Shown here one piece after another: positions 1-7,314 of a stretch of 35,646 nt of DNA; position 1 is the stretch's first letter; each line of letters begins with the position of its first letter. The notes beneath the pieces were generated by a model. That model worked only from the letters and a program-made list of their open reading frames with translations. It ran no database searches and was not told where the DNA came from. This DNA comes from an uncultured Chryseobacterium sp. (GTDB lineage: Bacteria; Bacteroidota; Bacteroidia; Flavobacteriales; Weeksellaceae). The DNA lies in assembly GCF_936933875.1 (NCBI RefSeq), contig NZ_CAKZIK010000034.1, forward strand, positions 1 through 35,646, written 5' to 3'. A program made the position numbers and the translations under genes.

Positions 1-41
1 CCGCCTCAATTTTTATTGTGAGACAGATTCTTTATTTTTAT

Positions 42-464
42 TTAATTGTTGATTTCTTTTTGATAAGCAGTAAAGATCAAACTCTTCAGATTGTCGAGAA
101 TTTTTTTGTGATTCGCATCTGCTTCATTATTAATCAATGTAATTTTTCCTGCAGCGTCCACAACTTTCGTATTGGAAAGCGAAACAACATACATATCTTT
201 AAGAAAATCATAACGAACTCTTGAGGTAATTTTTCCTTTATTGAAAGGCATAATCATATTAATGTCAATATGGTCATCCGCTGTACTGTTTTTATGAATC
301 TGAATGCCCGAAGAAATAATATTGAGTACAAAAAGGTCGGTTTTTGCTTTTACCATTTCTGCATTATTCTTTCCGGAATAGGCGTACAATTCTCTAATTG
401 GCGACCTTTGAGCTAATGCAAAAGATGAAATGATAATAGCTCCTGCTACAAGTATTTTTTTCAT
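42..464 (-). CDS. Small secreted protein of unknown function (140 aa)
   Basis: I do not recognise the family. The reading frame stays open upstream to 857, but that extension lies antisense to the lipoate ligase gene. The ATG at 464 gives a typical signal peptide (two lysines, a hydrophobic run, then ALAQ at about residues 15-18), so I chose it. The mature part of about 120 residues is soluble in character, mixes beta-prone segments with a C-terminal amphipathic helix, and has no cysteines. It is probably periplasmic or exported. It is divergent from lplA, and the shared 135-base gap holds mirrored promoter boxes. Nothing in the sequence shows a catalytic role. Confidence 0.75.
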   Translation of the reverse strand: MKKILVAGAIIISSFALAQRSPIRELYAYSGKNNAEMVKAKTDLFVLNIISSGIQIHKNSTADDHIDINMIMPFNKGKITSRVRYDFLKDMYVVSLSNTKVVDAAGKITLINNEADANHKKILDNLKSLIFTAYQKEINN

Positions 465-564
465 TTTTAAAATTTTACGGTTTGCAAGTTGCAAAAATCT
501 TTCCAAATACAATTTTAAAAACTCAAATTGATTGACCGTGAGTCTAAACTGATAATCTTTACCA

Positions 565-583
565 CAAAAATAATCTATTTTTG
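565..583. promoter_or_regulatory. Mirrored -7 promoter boxes between the secreted-protein gene and lplA
   Basis: CAAAAATA (565-572) and TATTTTTG (576-583) form a perfect inverted repeat with a three-base spacer. Each arm, read outward, matches the Bacteroidetes -7 box TAnnTTTG. The right arm lies 16 bases before the lplA start. The left arm faces the gene starting at 464 and would give it a long leader of about 90 bases. I see no good -33 TTTG at the expected spacing on either side. Confidence 0.45.
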
Positions 584-599
584 CAGCAAAAGATTTTTT

Positions 600-1583
600 A
601 TGTTCATCATTAATTCTCCTTCTCATAACGCCTATTTTAATATCGCAGCAGAAGAATATCTTCTGAATAAATTTCCAACGGAAGACCTTTTTTTGCTTTA
701 TGTAAATGCGCCATCCATAATTGTCGGTAAATTTCAGAATACGCTTGCCGAAATAAATTTGGATTTTGTGAAGGAGAAAGACATTAAAGTAGTGCGCAGA
801 ATGTCCGGAGAAGGAACTGTTTACCACGACTTGGGAAATCTTAATTTTTCTTTTCACACCTTACTGGGACAGCATGATTTCATGGATTTTTCAGTTTTTA
901 CTCAACCTGTACTTTCACTTTTAAACCGTCTTGGAGTTCCTGCTGTTTTAGAAGGCAGAAACGATTTGCTGGTGGATGGAAAAAAATTCAGTGGTAATGC
1001 AAAACTCGCAAGACAGGGAAAAATGATTCAGCATGGCACCATTCTCTTAAATTCGGAAATGGAAATTCTGGGCGAAGCTTTAAAAGTTAATCCATTAAAA
1101 TTCATAGATAAAGCCACAAAATCAAACCGTTCCAGAGTGACGAATCTTATTTCATATCTCCCTGAAAATACAACAACTGAGAGTTTCAAAAAACTTCTTA
1201 CGGATGAAATCATTAAAACCAGCGTAAATGCAGAACGCTATGAATTGAACGAAGATGATTTTGAAGGAATCGAAAAACTCATGCAAGAAAAATACGAAAC
1301 CTGGGATTGGAATTTCGGGTTTTCTCCTAAATATAATTTTCAGAAAGCCATAAAAGTTCCTGCCGGATTTATTGAAGTTCATCTGGATGTAGTACACGGA
1401 ACTATTGAAAAAGCCAAAATTTTCGGTGATTTCTTTGCATCCAGACCTATTGAAGAACTGGAAGACCTACTTATCGGAAAAAAGCATGATGAAGATGAGC
1501 TTCAGCAATTGTTTTCAAGCCTTGACATTACAGAATTCTTTGGAAAAGTAAAGGTGGAAGAAATTTTGGAGGCTTTTAAATAA
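600..1583 (+). CDS. lplA: Lipoate--protein ligase
   Basis: Attaches lipoate, via lipoyl-AMP, to the lipoyl domains of 2-oxoacid dehydrogenases and the glycine cleavage H protein in the cytoplasm. The 327-residue length is normal for LplA. The lipoate/AMP-binding motif RRMSGEGTVYHDLGN is at residues 66-80, a lysine-containing GKKFSGNA segment at 127-134, and HGT at 145-147; the C-terminal accessory domain follows. The frame is open upstream from 528, but the ATG at 600 fits the family N-terminus and lies just after a promoter box. One oddity is glutamate in place of the middle glycine of the usual GGG loop (residue 71). The gene stands alone, with a tRNA on the opposite strand downstream. Confidence 0.93.
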   Translation: MFIINSPSHNAYFNIAAEEYLLNKFPTEDLFLLYVNAPSIIVGKFQNTLAEINLDFVKEKDIKVVRRMSGEGTVYHDLGNLNFSFHTLLGQHDFMDFSVFTQPVLSLLNRLGVPAVLEGRNDLLVDGKKFSGNAKLARQGKMIQHGTILLNSEMEILGEALKVNPLKFIDKATKSNRSRVTNLISYLPENTTTESFKKLLTDEIIKTSVNAERYELNEDDFEGIEKLMQEKYETWDWNFGFSPKYNFQKAIKVPAGFIEVHLDVVHGTIEKAKIFGDFFASRPIEELEDLLIGKKHDEDELQQLFSSLDITEFFGKVKVEEILEAFK

Positions 1584-1610
1584 AAATGTTTTACCTATGT
1601 TTCACCCAAA

Positions 1611-1645
1611 AATAAAAAAGCCACTAACGAAATTTGTAAGTGGCT
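1611..1645 (-). terminator. Rho-independent terminator of the tRNA
   Basis: Read on the minus strand, a 7-bp stem (AGCCACT with AGTGGCT, at 1645-1639 and 1625-1619) closes a 13-base loop. A run of six T, then A, then more T follows. It lies 12 bases past the 3' end of the tRNA. On the plus strand only a weak T stretch follows, so it would serve lplA poorly. Confidence 0.8.
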
Positions 1646-1656
1646 GATTTTCAGAG

Positions 1657-1730
1657 TGGCCCAGCTTGGGCTCGAACCAAGGACTTGCTGATTATGAGTC
1701 AGCTACTCTAACCAACTGAGTTACAAGGCC
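1657..1730 (-). tRNA. tRNA with CAT anticodon (Met elongator or Ile2)
   Basis: A complete 74-base cloverleaf reads on the minus strand. The D stem is ACTC/GAGT with an AGTTGGTTA loop. The anticodon stem is GCTGA/TCAGC around CTCATAA, the T stem is CTTGG/CCAAG with TTCGAGC, and the discriminator is A. No CCA is encoded. The anticodon is CAT. It is not the initiator, because the first pair is G1-C72 and the anticodon stem lacks the three G-C pairs. Elongator Met and lysidine-modified Ile2 cannot be separated with certainty by eye. The acceptor stem GGCCTTG/CTGGGCC has a T5-G68 wobble and a T6-T67 mismatch. Confidence 0.93.
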
Positions 1731-1804
1731 AACTATTATTTATTAAAATATTAGTTTCAATTGGGTGTGCAAAAATAACTTTTTTTGAGAAGAATCAAAA
1801 TTTT

Positions 1805-2203
1805 TCAGGGCTTTTCTTGGCATAATTCTACCAAAACACCGTTTGTGGATTTGGGATGAAGAAAAACCACCAACTTATTATCGGCACCATCTTTCGGCTC
1901 TTCAGAAATAAAAATAAAGCCTTCGTTTTTTAATCTTTCAACTTCTGATTTTATATCTTCAACACCGAAAGCGATATGATGAATTCCCTCCCCTTTTTTA
2001 TCAATATATTTAGCAATCGGACTTTCCGGATTAGTAGCTTCCAGTAATTCAATCTTACTTTCACCAACATGATAAAAGGAAGTGGTAACCCCTTCCCTTT
2101 CTACAGCTTCCTGCTTATAATTTTCTTTTCCTAGAAGTTTGCTGAACAAATCATCGGCCATTCCCAAAGATTTTACAGCAATACCAAGATGTTCAATTTT
2201 CAT
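1805..2203 (-). CDS. mce: Methylmalonyl-CoA epimerase
   Basis: Interconverts (R)- and (S)-methylmalonyl-CoA in the propionate/succinyl-CoA route, partnering methylmalonyl-CoA mutase. The 132-residue length is standard for this metal-dependent VOC-fold enzyme. The paired beta-alpha-beta-beta-beta modules are visible: the first begins with EHLGIAV (His5 a likely metal ligand), and the second with HHIAFGV at 75-81 and VELCQ at 125-129 (His and Glu ligands). It is divergent from rbfA. No mutase gene is in the window. Other VOC proteins share the fold, but the overall pattern and length fit the epimerase best. Confidence 0.88.
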   Translation of the reverse strand: MKIEHLGIAVKSLGMADDLFSKLLGKENYKQEAVEREGVTTSFYHVGESKIELLEATNPESPIAKYIDKKGEGIHHIAFGVEDIKSEVERLKNEGFIFISEEPKDGADNKLVVFLHPKSTNGVLVELCQEKP

Positions 2204-2258
2204 AATAAAAAATTAGAGTTTGAAAACTTCAGACTTCCATCTTCCCGCTTTATTCAAA

Positions 2259-2275
2259 CAAAAATAGTAAATTTG
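2259..2275. promoter_or_regulatory. Mirrored -7 promoter boxes between mce and rbfA
   Basis: CAAAAATA (2259-2266; TATTTTTG on the minus strand, facing mce) and TAAATTTG (2268-2275, facing rbfA) sit back to back with one base between. Both match TAnnTTTG. The rbfA box ends only four bases before its ATG, so the rbfA transcript is probably leaderless. Confidence 0.45.
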
Positions 2276-2279
2276 CGGC

Positions 2280-2642
2280 ATGAACGAAAGCAACAGACAA
2301 AGAAAAGTAGCACAAATTATACAGGAAGATTTTGCAGAACTTTTCCGCAAACAAGCCGCTGAAAGCAAGCAGAATTTTTTGGTTTCCGTATCGGATGTAA
2401 AAGTTACTGCTGATTTGAGCATTGCTAAAATTTACCTGAGCATTTTCCCGCAGGAATTCAGAAAACCTATTATGACAGAAATTGAAGCCAACAAAGCTTC
2501 CTACAGGAATTTTATCGGTCAAAAAATGGGAAAACAGGTTCGTATCATCCCGGAAATTAATTTCTATCTGGACACCACACTTGATGATGTAGAAAAAATT
2601 GAAAAAGAATTAAGAGGAGAAGGCGACAATCCGGTTCTATAA
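2280..2642 (+). CDS. rbfA: Ribosome-binding factor A
   Basis: Binds the 30S subunit and helps 16S rRNA 5'-end maturation and late small-subunit assembly. At 120 residues it is a normal-length RbfA. The N-terminal basic segment (NRQRKVAQIIQED), the central beta strands (VSVSDVKVTADLSIAKIYLS) and the KH-like region through the conserved RIIPEINFYLDTT match the family. The protein ends in a short acidic tail. The start lies immediately after a promoter box. The permease gene follows after 10 bases and is probably co-transcribed. Confidence 0.92.
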   Translation: MNESNRQRKVAQIIQEDFAELFRKQAAESKQNFLVSVSDVKVTADLSIAKIYLSIFPQEFRKPIMTEIEANKASYRNFIGQKMGKQVRIIPEINFYLDTTLDDVEKIEKELRGEGDNPVL

Positions 2643-2652
2643 AACAAATTGT

Positions 2653-3858
2653 TTGGGAAATACAGCTTTTTACATTGCACGACGTTACCTGATTGCCAAA
2701 AAAGGCAGTACAGCTGTAACCTTCATTACATGGCTTGCTGCTTTTGCCATGATGACTGCCGTTGCTTCAATGTTTATTATCGTAAGTGTATTTTCCGGAC
2801 TGGAAGATTTGAACCGTGACATGGTTGCCAATCTTCATGCAGACCTTACCGTCTCGGCGAAAGTTGATAAAAAACTGAAAAACCCGGAGAAGATCTCGGA
2901 TCTGCTTAAAAAAAATACTGCGGTTGAACATTTCTCTAAAATAATTGAGGAAAAAGTGTACATCAACTATTCCGACATGGGCGAAATTGCCTATCTGAGA
3001 GGTGTGGATTCCGCCTACACATCGGTAAACCCCATCAATAAAAATATTTTCTACGGAACATACCCGAGCTTTAAATACATGAACGAAATTTTACTCGAAA
3101 ACAGCTTGGACAACCGTCTCGGAATTCCTGTAGGAGAAGGCGCAGATTTCGCAATGCTGTATATGCCAAAGCCCGGAACCGGAATTATCAATAAAGAAGA
3201 AGATATTTTCAATAAAAAAGAGGTGTATGTAACAGGTGTTTTCCCTGGGAACGACCAAATGAACAATTTCATTATTGCACCATTAGAACTCGCGCAAAAT
3301 TTGCTGAACCTTCCGAAAAATTCTGCCTATCAAATCGTTATCAAACTTAAAAATCCTGACGCTGCGGACGATATCAAAGACGAACTTTCCAAAAATCTGG
3401 GATCGGATTACGTGATTAAAACCAAAAAAGAAGAAAACGCAGCCTTTTGGAAGATGATTAACACCGAAAAATTGATGATATATTTGATTTTCGCTTTGGT
3501 AATCTTCATCACTACATTTAATCTTGCGGGCGCAATTATTATTCTTCAGTTGGATAAAAAAGAACAGGCAAAATCTTTAATTTCACTTGGTTTGCCATTG
3601 AGAAATTTAAGAAACACCTATTTCTACACGGGTATTCTCATCGTAATTTTCGGAATTATTTCGGGGTTAATTGTGGGAACATTAATGTGTATCTTGCAAC
3701 TTAATACCGGTTTCTTTAAAGCAGGTGCAGATTTGCCATTCCCGGTAAAAATTGCACTTCAAAATTACTTTATTGTGGCTGCTGTAGCACTGCTGTTTGG
3801 CCTTTCCGTATCGTGGATTTTCTCAAAAATTAACAGGGAATATATTTTAACAAAATAA
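2653..3858 (+). CDS. LolC/LolE-type ABC transporter permease
   Basis: An inner-membrane permease of the FtsX/MacB family, probably part of the lipoprotein-release (Lol) exporter, which extracts outer-membrane lipoproteins with a LolD ATPase encoded elsewhere. The 401 residues show one N-terminal transmembrane helix (about 21-47) after an ARRYLIAKKGS entry motif. A large periplasmic domain (about 50-265) and three C-terminal helices (about 273-299, 322-348 and 370-392) follow. The start must be TTG at 2653, since the first in-frame ATG falls inside the first helix. It follows rbfA closely. Assignment to LolC versus LolE or another FtsX-like exporter is not certain. Confidence 0.82.
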   Translation: MGNTAFYIARRYLIAKKGSTAVTFITWLAAFAMMTAVASMFIIVSVFSGLEDLNRDMVANLHADLTVSAKVDKKLKNPEKISDLLKKNTAVEHFSKIIEEKVYINYSDMGEIAYLRGVDSAYTSVNPINKNIFYGTYPSFKYMNEILLENSLDNRLGIPVGEGADFAMLYMPKPGTGIINKEEDIFNKKEVYVTGVFPGNDQMNNFIIAPLELAQNLLNLPKNSAYQIVIKLKNPDAADDIKDELSKNLGSDYVIKTKKEENAAFWKMINTEKLMIYLIFALVIFITTFNLAGAIIILQLDKKEQAKSLISLGLPLRNLRNTYFYTGILIVIFGIISGLIVGTLMCILQLNTGFFKAGADLPFPVKIALQNYFIVAAVALLFGLSVSWIFSKINREYILTK

Positions 3859-3909
3859 AATATTGAAATTGAATTTTTCATTGTAATTTCGCAGCGAAAA
3901 TAGAGATTA

Positions 3910-4440
3910 ATGAATACCAAAAACAAAGTAGGGCAAATTATTAAAATACCTGAAAACTTTGTTGGTTACCACGTAATTCCACCTCACTTCTCGAGTAAAT
4001 TTGAAGAATTGGAGTGGTATAATAACAATCCAAAATACACTTTGTTTGATGGTGTTTTAATTGGGCAACATAATGGCTTAGAGAATTATAAAATCGGACA
4101 GCGGAAGGGCATCATAAATTTGGGACAAAAGAAACCTTTGTATGTTATTGATATTGATGTGGAAGAAAATAGGCTTTTGGTGGGTGAAGGTTATGAGCAT
4201 CCCGGATTATTCAGTAAAGTATTTTTTTTGAAAGACAACGAAATAGTTTGGATTGATGAAACTAAAAAAATTCCTAACGAAGCCGTTTTGGAAAAAAACA
4301 AAATACAAAATAGGGCTAATGTATTTTCTGCGGATGAAGGATTTTATATAGAGTTTGAAAGACCAGTGAGAAAATCAGACCTTCAAAACAGTTTAAAACT
4401 ATTAAATAACAATATACTAATAGGATTTATAAATATTTAA
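3910..4440 (+). CDS. Stand-alone MnmA C-terminal-like protein
   Basis: The 176 residues resemble the central and C-terminal barrel part of tRNA 2-thiouridylase MnmA. A GQHNGLENYKIGQRKGI stretch at about residues 54-70 corresponds to MnmA's 'G-x-H-x-G...T-x-GQRKG' signature, and the PLYVIDID...EN...VGEGYEHP run also matches. The PP-loop ATPase half, with its SGGxDS motif and the two catalytic cysteines, is absent, so it cannot thiolate tRNA alone. It may bind tRNA, assist a full MnmA encoded elsewhere, or be a decaying remnant. The frame is intact with a sensible ATG, which argues for a real gene. It is poorly matched at the extreme C-terminus. The nuclease gene starts four bases later. Confidence 0.7.
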   Translation: MNTKNKVGQIIKIPENFVGYHVIPPHFSSKFEELEWYNNNPKYTLFDGVLIGQHNGLENYKIGQRKGIINLGQKKPLYVIDIDVEENRLLVGEGYEHPGLFSKVFFLKDNEIVWIDETKKIPNEAVLEKNKIQNRANVFSADEGFYIEFERPVRKSDLQNSLKLLNNNILIGFINI

Positions 4441-4444
4441 AAAA

Positions 4445-6442
4445 ATGAAAAAAGGTTTATCTTTTCTTTTTTCTTTCCTTGCAATTATTATTTTCGGACA
4501 AACTGCACCCGCATATTACAATGGGTTAGATTTCTCGAAAACAGGTAACGCGATGAAAGATCAGCTTGCTGCGCTTATTACGACTACACATACAACGGAA
4601 ATACCTTATGGTAGTGACACCAATGATGTTTTAATACAAAGTGATGCAGACCCCACAATTCCAGGTAATATTCTTCTAATCTATGGAAGCAGTAACACCA
4701 ATGATAAATATCAAAGAAGCAGAAGTGCATCCGGAAGTTGGAATAAGGAACATGTGTATGCCCGTTCCTTGGGAACTCCAAATCTAGGCTCTACCGGACC
4801 TGGGGCAGACATTCATCACCTAAGACCATCAGACATTACTTTAAATAGCGACAGAGGAAATCTCATTTTCACTGATGGTACAGGTAGCATAGCAAGAAAC
4901 ATAGGTGGAGCTTGGTTTCCCGGAGACGAATGGAAAGGCGACGTTGCCCGTATGATGATGTATATGTACGTGAGATACAACACACGTGCGCAAGCAATAA
5001 ACGTAGGTACTACACCTATGACTTATTCGCCAGATATGCCCGATATTTTCTTAAAATGGAATGTAGAAGACCCCGTTTCAGATTTTGAAAAACAAAGAAA
5101 TAATGTTGTTTATAGTTATCAGGGTAACAGAAACCCATTTATCGATAATCCGTATTTAGCAACTGTAATTTGGAATGGACCAGCAGCACAAAACACTTGG
5201 CCGGGTAATTTTTCAACGGATACAGAGGCACCAACTTCTCCTGCTAATCTTGCGGTTAGCACAACTACAGATTCTACAGTTTCTTTATCTTGGACAGCTT
5301 CTAACGACAATGTTGGCGTTACAGGTTATGAGGTTTACGTGGACGGAACTTTATACGCTACAACAACTTCTACCAATTTAGTTGTTTCAGGATTGTTAGC
5401 CTCTACAACTTACAATTTTTATGTTATTGCTAAAGATGCAGCAGGTAATAAATCTGTCGCAACCGCAACTGTACAAGGTACTACAACTGCTTCAACTGAT
5501 ACAACACCTCCATCAGCACCACTTAACTTAACAGTTGGAAATACTACATCTTCAACAGTTGCTTTAAGCTGGTCTGCTTCAACAGACAATGTTGGTGTTA
5601 TTGGTTATGACATTTATGTAAATGGTGTTTTAAATTCTTCTGTTTCCGGAACTAATGCTACTGTTTCCGGATTAAATCCTTCTACAACATATAATTTTTA
5701 TGTAGTCGCAAAAGACGCGGCAAATAATAAATCTGCTGCAAGTTCAACAATACAGGGAACAACATCTGCTATTTCAACTCTATGCGGAGACGAAGATTTT
5801 GAAAGCATACCAACCTCATCAAGTTCTTATTCAACCAGAACTTGGACAAATAACGCAGTAACATGGACGGCAACAGATGCAAGAACCGACGAAACTATCG
5901 ATTCTAAAGCAATAACTATTAGAAACGGTTCCCTTACAAGTTCTTCTGTTGCAAATGGAATTGGCTCTTTAACTGTCACAACGCAATTAAAATATTCTGG
6001 CTCTGCTTCTGTGTTCAATCTGCTAATAAATGGCGTGAAAAAAGGAACTATAGCATATTCTTCAACAGTTGGAACTTTTACAATTAACGACATTAATGTT
6101 GTTGGAAATGTAACTGTTAGTTTGGTAAATACTTCAACAACCAACAGAGTTGCCATTGATAACCTTACATGGACTTGCTACATACCTTTAGCAACTTCTG
6201 AAGCTAATTTGGCTGAGAACAAACTGAAAGTATATCCAAACCCGGTAAAAAATCAGGAACTTACAATTTCCGGTTTGGAAAAATCTACCGCTACCGATGT
6301 TCAGATCTACAGCATGAACGGACAGTTGGTTCAAACGATTGATGATGTTAAAGACAAACAGAAATTAATTTTGAAAAAACTTCCTAAAGGAATTTACATC
6401 CTAAAAGCAGGAAAGCAAACAGCAAAAATTATTGTAGAATAA
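4445..6442 (+). CDS. T9SS-secreted endonuclease I with two fibronectin III domains
   Basis: An exported DNase/RNase, presumably for nutrient scavenging or extracellular DNA turnover. A signal peptide (residues 1-19) is followed by an endonuclease I domain (about 20-245). Its motifs are NKEHVYARS at 100-108, DIHHLRPSD at 122-130 with a following RGN, GDVARMMMYMYVRY at 165-178, and RNPFIDNPY at 229-237. Two FN3 repeats (about 262-347 and 354-440) share the phrases DNVGV-GY and TTYNFYV. A Ser/Thr-rich beta domain (about 447-578) comes next. A C-terminal T9SS type A sorting domain (about 590-665) contains KVYPNPV and ends KIIVE. It is probably co-transcribed with the MnmA-like gene and ends at a strong terminator. 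Confidence 0.93.
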   Translation: MKKGLSFLFSFLAIIIFGQTAPAYYNGLDFSKTGNAMKDQLAALITTTHTTEIPYGSDTNDVLIQSDADPTIPGNILLIYGSSNTNDKYQRSRSASGSWNKEHVYARSLGTPNLGSTGPGADIHHLRPSDITLNSDRGNLIFTDGTGSIARNIGGAWFPGDEWKGDVARMMMYMYVRYNTRAQAINVGTTPMTYSPDMPDIFLKWNVEDPVSDFEKQRNNVVYSYQGNRNPFIDNPYLATVIWNGPAAQNTWPGNFSTDTEAPTSPANLAVSTTTDSTVSLSWTASNDNVGVTGYEVYVDGTLYATTTSTNLVVSGLLASTTYNFYVIAKDAAGNKSVATATVQGTTTASTDTTPPSAPLNLTVGNTTSSTVALSWSASTDNVGVIGYDIYVNGVLNSSVSGTNATVSGLNPSTTYNFYVVAKDAANNKSAASSTIQGTTSAISTLCGDEDFESIPTSSSSYSTRTWTNNAVTWTATDARTDETIDSKAITIRNGSLTSSSVANGIGSLTVTTQLKYSGSASVFNLLINGVKKGTIAYSSTVGTFTINDINVVGNVTVSLVNTSTTNRVAIDNLTWTCYIPLATSEANLAENKLKVYPNPVKNQELTISGLEKSTATDVQIYSMNGQLVQTIDDVKDKQKLILKKLPKGIYILKAGKQTAKIIVE

Positions 6443-6465
6443 ATTTTACCGAAAAAAATCAATAC

Positions 6466-6495
6466 AAAGACTGGAGATATTCTTCAGTCTTTTTT
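6466..6495 (+). terminator. Rho-independent terminator after the nuclease gene
   Basis: An 11-bp stem (AAAGACTGGAG at 6466-6476 with CTTCAGTCTTT at 6482-6492, one G-T pair) has the loop ATATT, and T residues continue to 6495. The aroE promoter box starts two bases later, so terminator and promoter are packed together. Confidence 0.9.
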
Positions 6496-6496
6496 A

Positions 6497-6504
6497 TAAT
6501 TTTG
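6497..6504 (+). promoter_or_regulatory. -7 promoter box of aroE
   Basis: TAATTTTG matches the TAnnTTTG consensus and ends four bases before the aroE ATG, suggesting a leaderless or near-leaderless transcript. The expected -33 position falls inside the preceding terminator hairpin and has no clear TTTG. Confidence 0.4.
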
Positions 6505-6508
6505 AAGC

Positions 6509-7237
6509 ATGGAAGAACAACGATTATTCGGATTGGTGGGAAGAAACATCTCCTACTCTTTCTCCAAAAAATATTTTACCGAAAAATTCAAAAAACTGTT
6601 GATTAAAAATGCAGAATACGATGTTTTTGATTTGCCGCAAATTGAAGATATTTCTGAAGTTTTAACCAAGAAAAACCTCAAGGGTTTCAACATTACCATT
6701 CCGTACAAAGAGCAAATTATTCCTTTTTTAGATGAATTAAGTGATGAAGTACAAAAAATTGGCGCCGTAAACACCGTTTTACTTCGGGACGGAAAAACAA
6801 AAGGCTTCAACACAGATGTTTATGGATTTGAAAAAACTTTAGAACTTCACAGAAAGTCTCATCAAAATTCAGCATTAATTTTGGGAGACGGAGGTGCTGC
6901 AAAAGCAGTAAAATACGTTTTCGAAAAACTGAATATTCCCTACAAAACCGTTTCAAGAAAATCTGAAATTAATTTTGACAATTTGAGCAAAGATTTGGTT
7001 TCATCTTCGAAAATCATCGTGCAATGTACTCCGGTTGGAACTTTTCCGAACGTGGACGAAACCCTGCAGTTTCCTTTTGATGCGCTTTCGAACGAACATT
7101 TGGTTATCGATTTAATTTACAATCCAACCTACACTTCTTTCATTACAAAATCCAGCGAGTTTGGTGCGAAATGCGTCAACGGATATTACATGTTAGAACA
7201 GCAGGCAGAAAAAGCCTGGGAAATTTGGAATTTCTAA
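6509..7237 (+). CDS. aroE: Shikimate dehydrogenase (NADP+)
   Basis: Reduces 3-dehydroshikimate to shikimate with NADPH in aromatic amino acid synthesis. The 242 residues are somewhat short for AroE but complete. Substrate-binding YSFS is at 16-19. GFNITIPYKE at 59-68 carries the catalytic lysine (Lys67), GAVNTV is at 85-90, and GFNTDVYGF at 99-107 carries the catalytic aspartate (Asp103). The nucleotide-binding glycine loop LGDGGAAKA is at 125-133. The C-terminal NGYYMLEQQAEKAWEIW is also typical. The gene appears monocistronic or leads into the DUF349 gene 77 bases on. Confidence 0.93.
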   Translation: MEEQRLFGLVGRNISYSFSKKYFTEKFKKLLIKNAEYDVFDLPQIEDISEVLTKKNLKGFNITIPYKEQIIPFLDELSDEVQKIGAVNTVLLRDGKTKGFNTDVYGFEKTLELHRKSHQNSALILGDGGAAKAVKYVFEKLNIPYKTVSRKSEINFDNLSKDLVSSSKIIVQCTPVGTFPNVDETLQFPFDALSNEHLVIDLIYNPTYTSFITKSSEFGAKCVNGYYMLEQQAEKAWEIWNF

Positions 7238-7314
7238 AAAAAATGACTTAATTTAGTGCATAATATAGGAATTTTAAAGATTCCGAACCACCAAATCCAA
7301 ATAATAGTTTTAAT

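Noticed and set aside
465..857. Upstream extension of the small secreted-protein frame on the minus strand
   Set aside because: It lies antisense to lplA, and the ATG at 464 gives a clean signal peptide, so the extension is chance.
5119..6156. Minus-strand frames across the nuclease FN3 region
   Set aside because: They are Val/Glu-rich antisense readings of Thr/Ser/Asn-rich coding sequence and lack start context.
7267..7285. GGAAT...ATTCC hairpin before the DUF349 gene as a terminator of aroE
   Set aside because: It has a five-base stem and no T tract after it on either strand.
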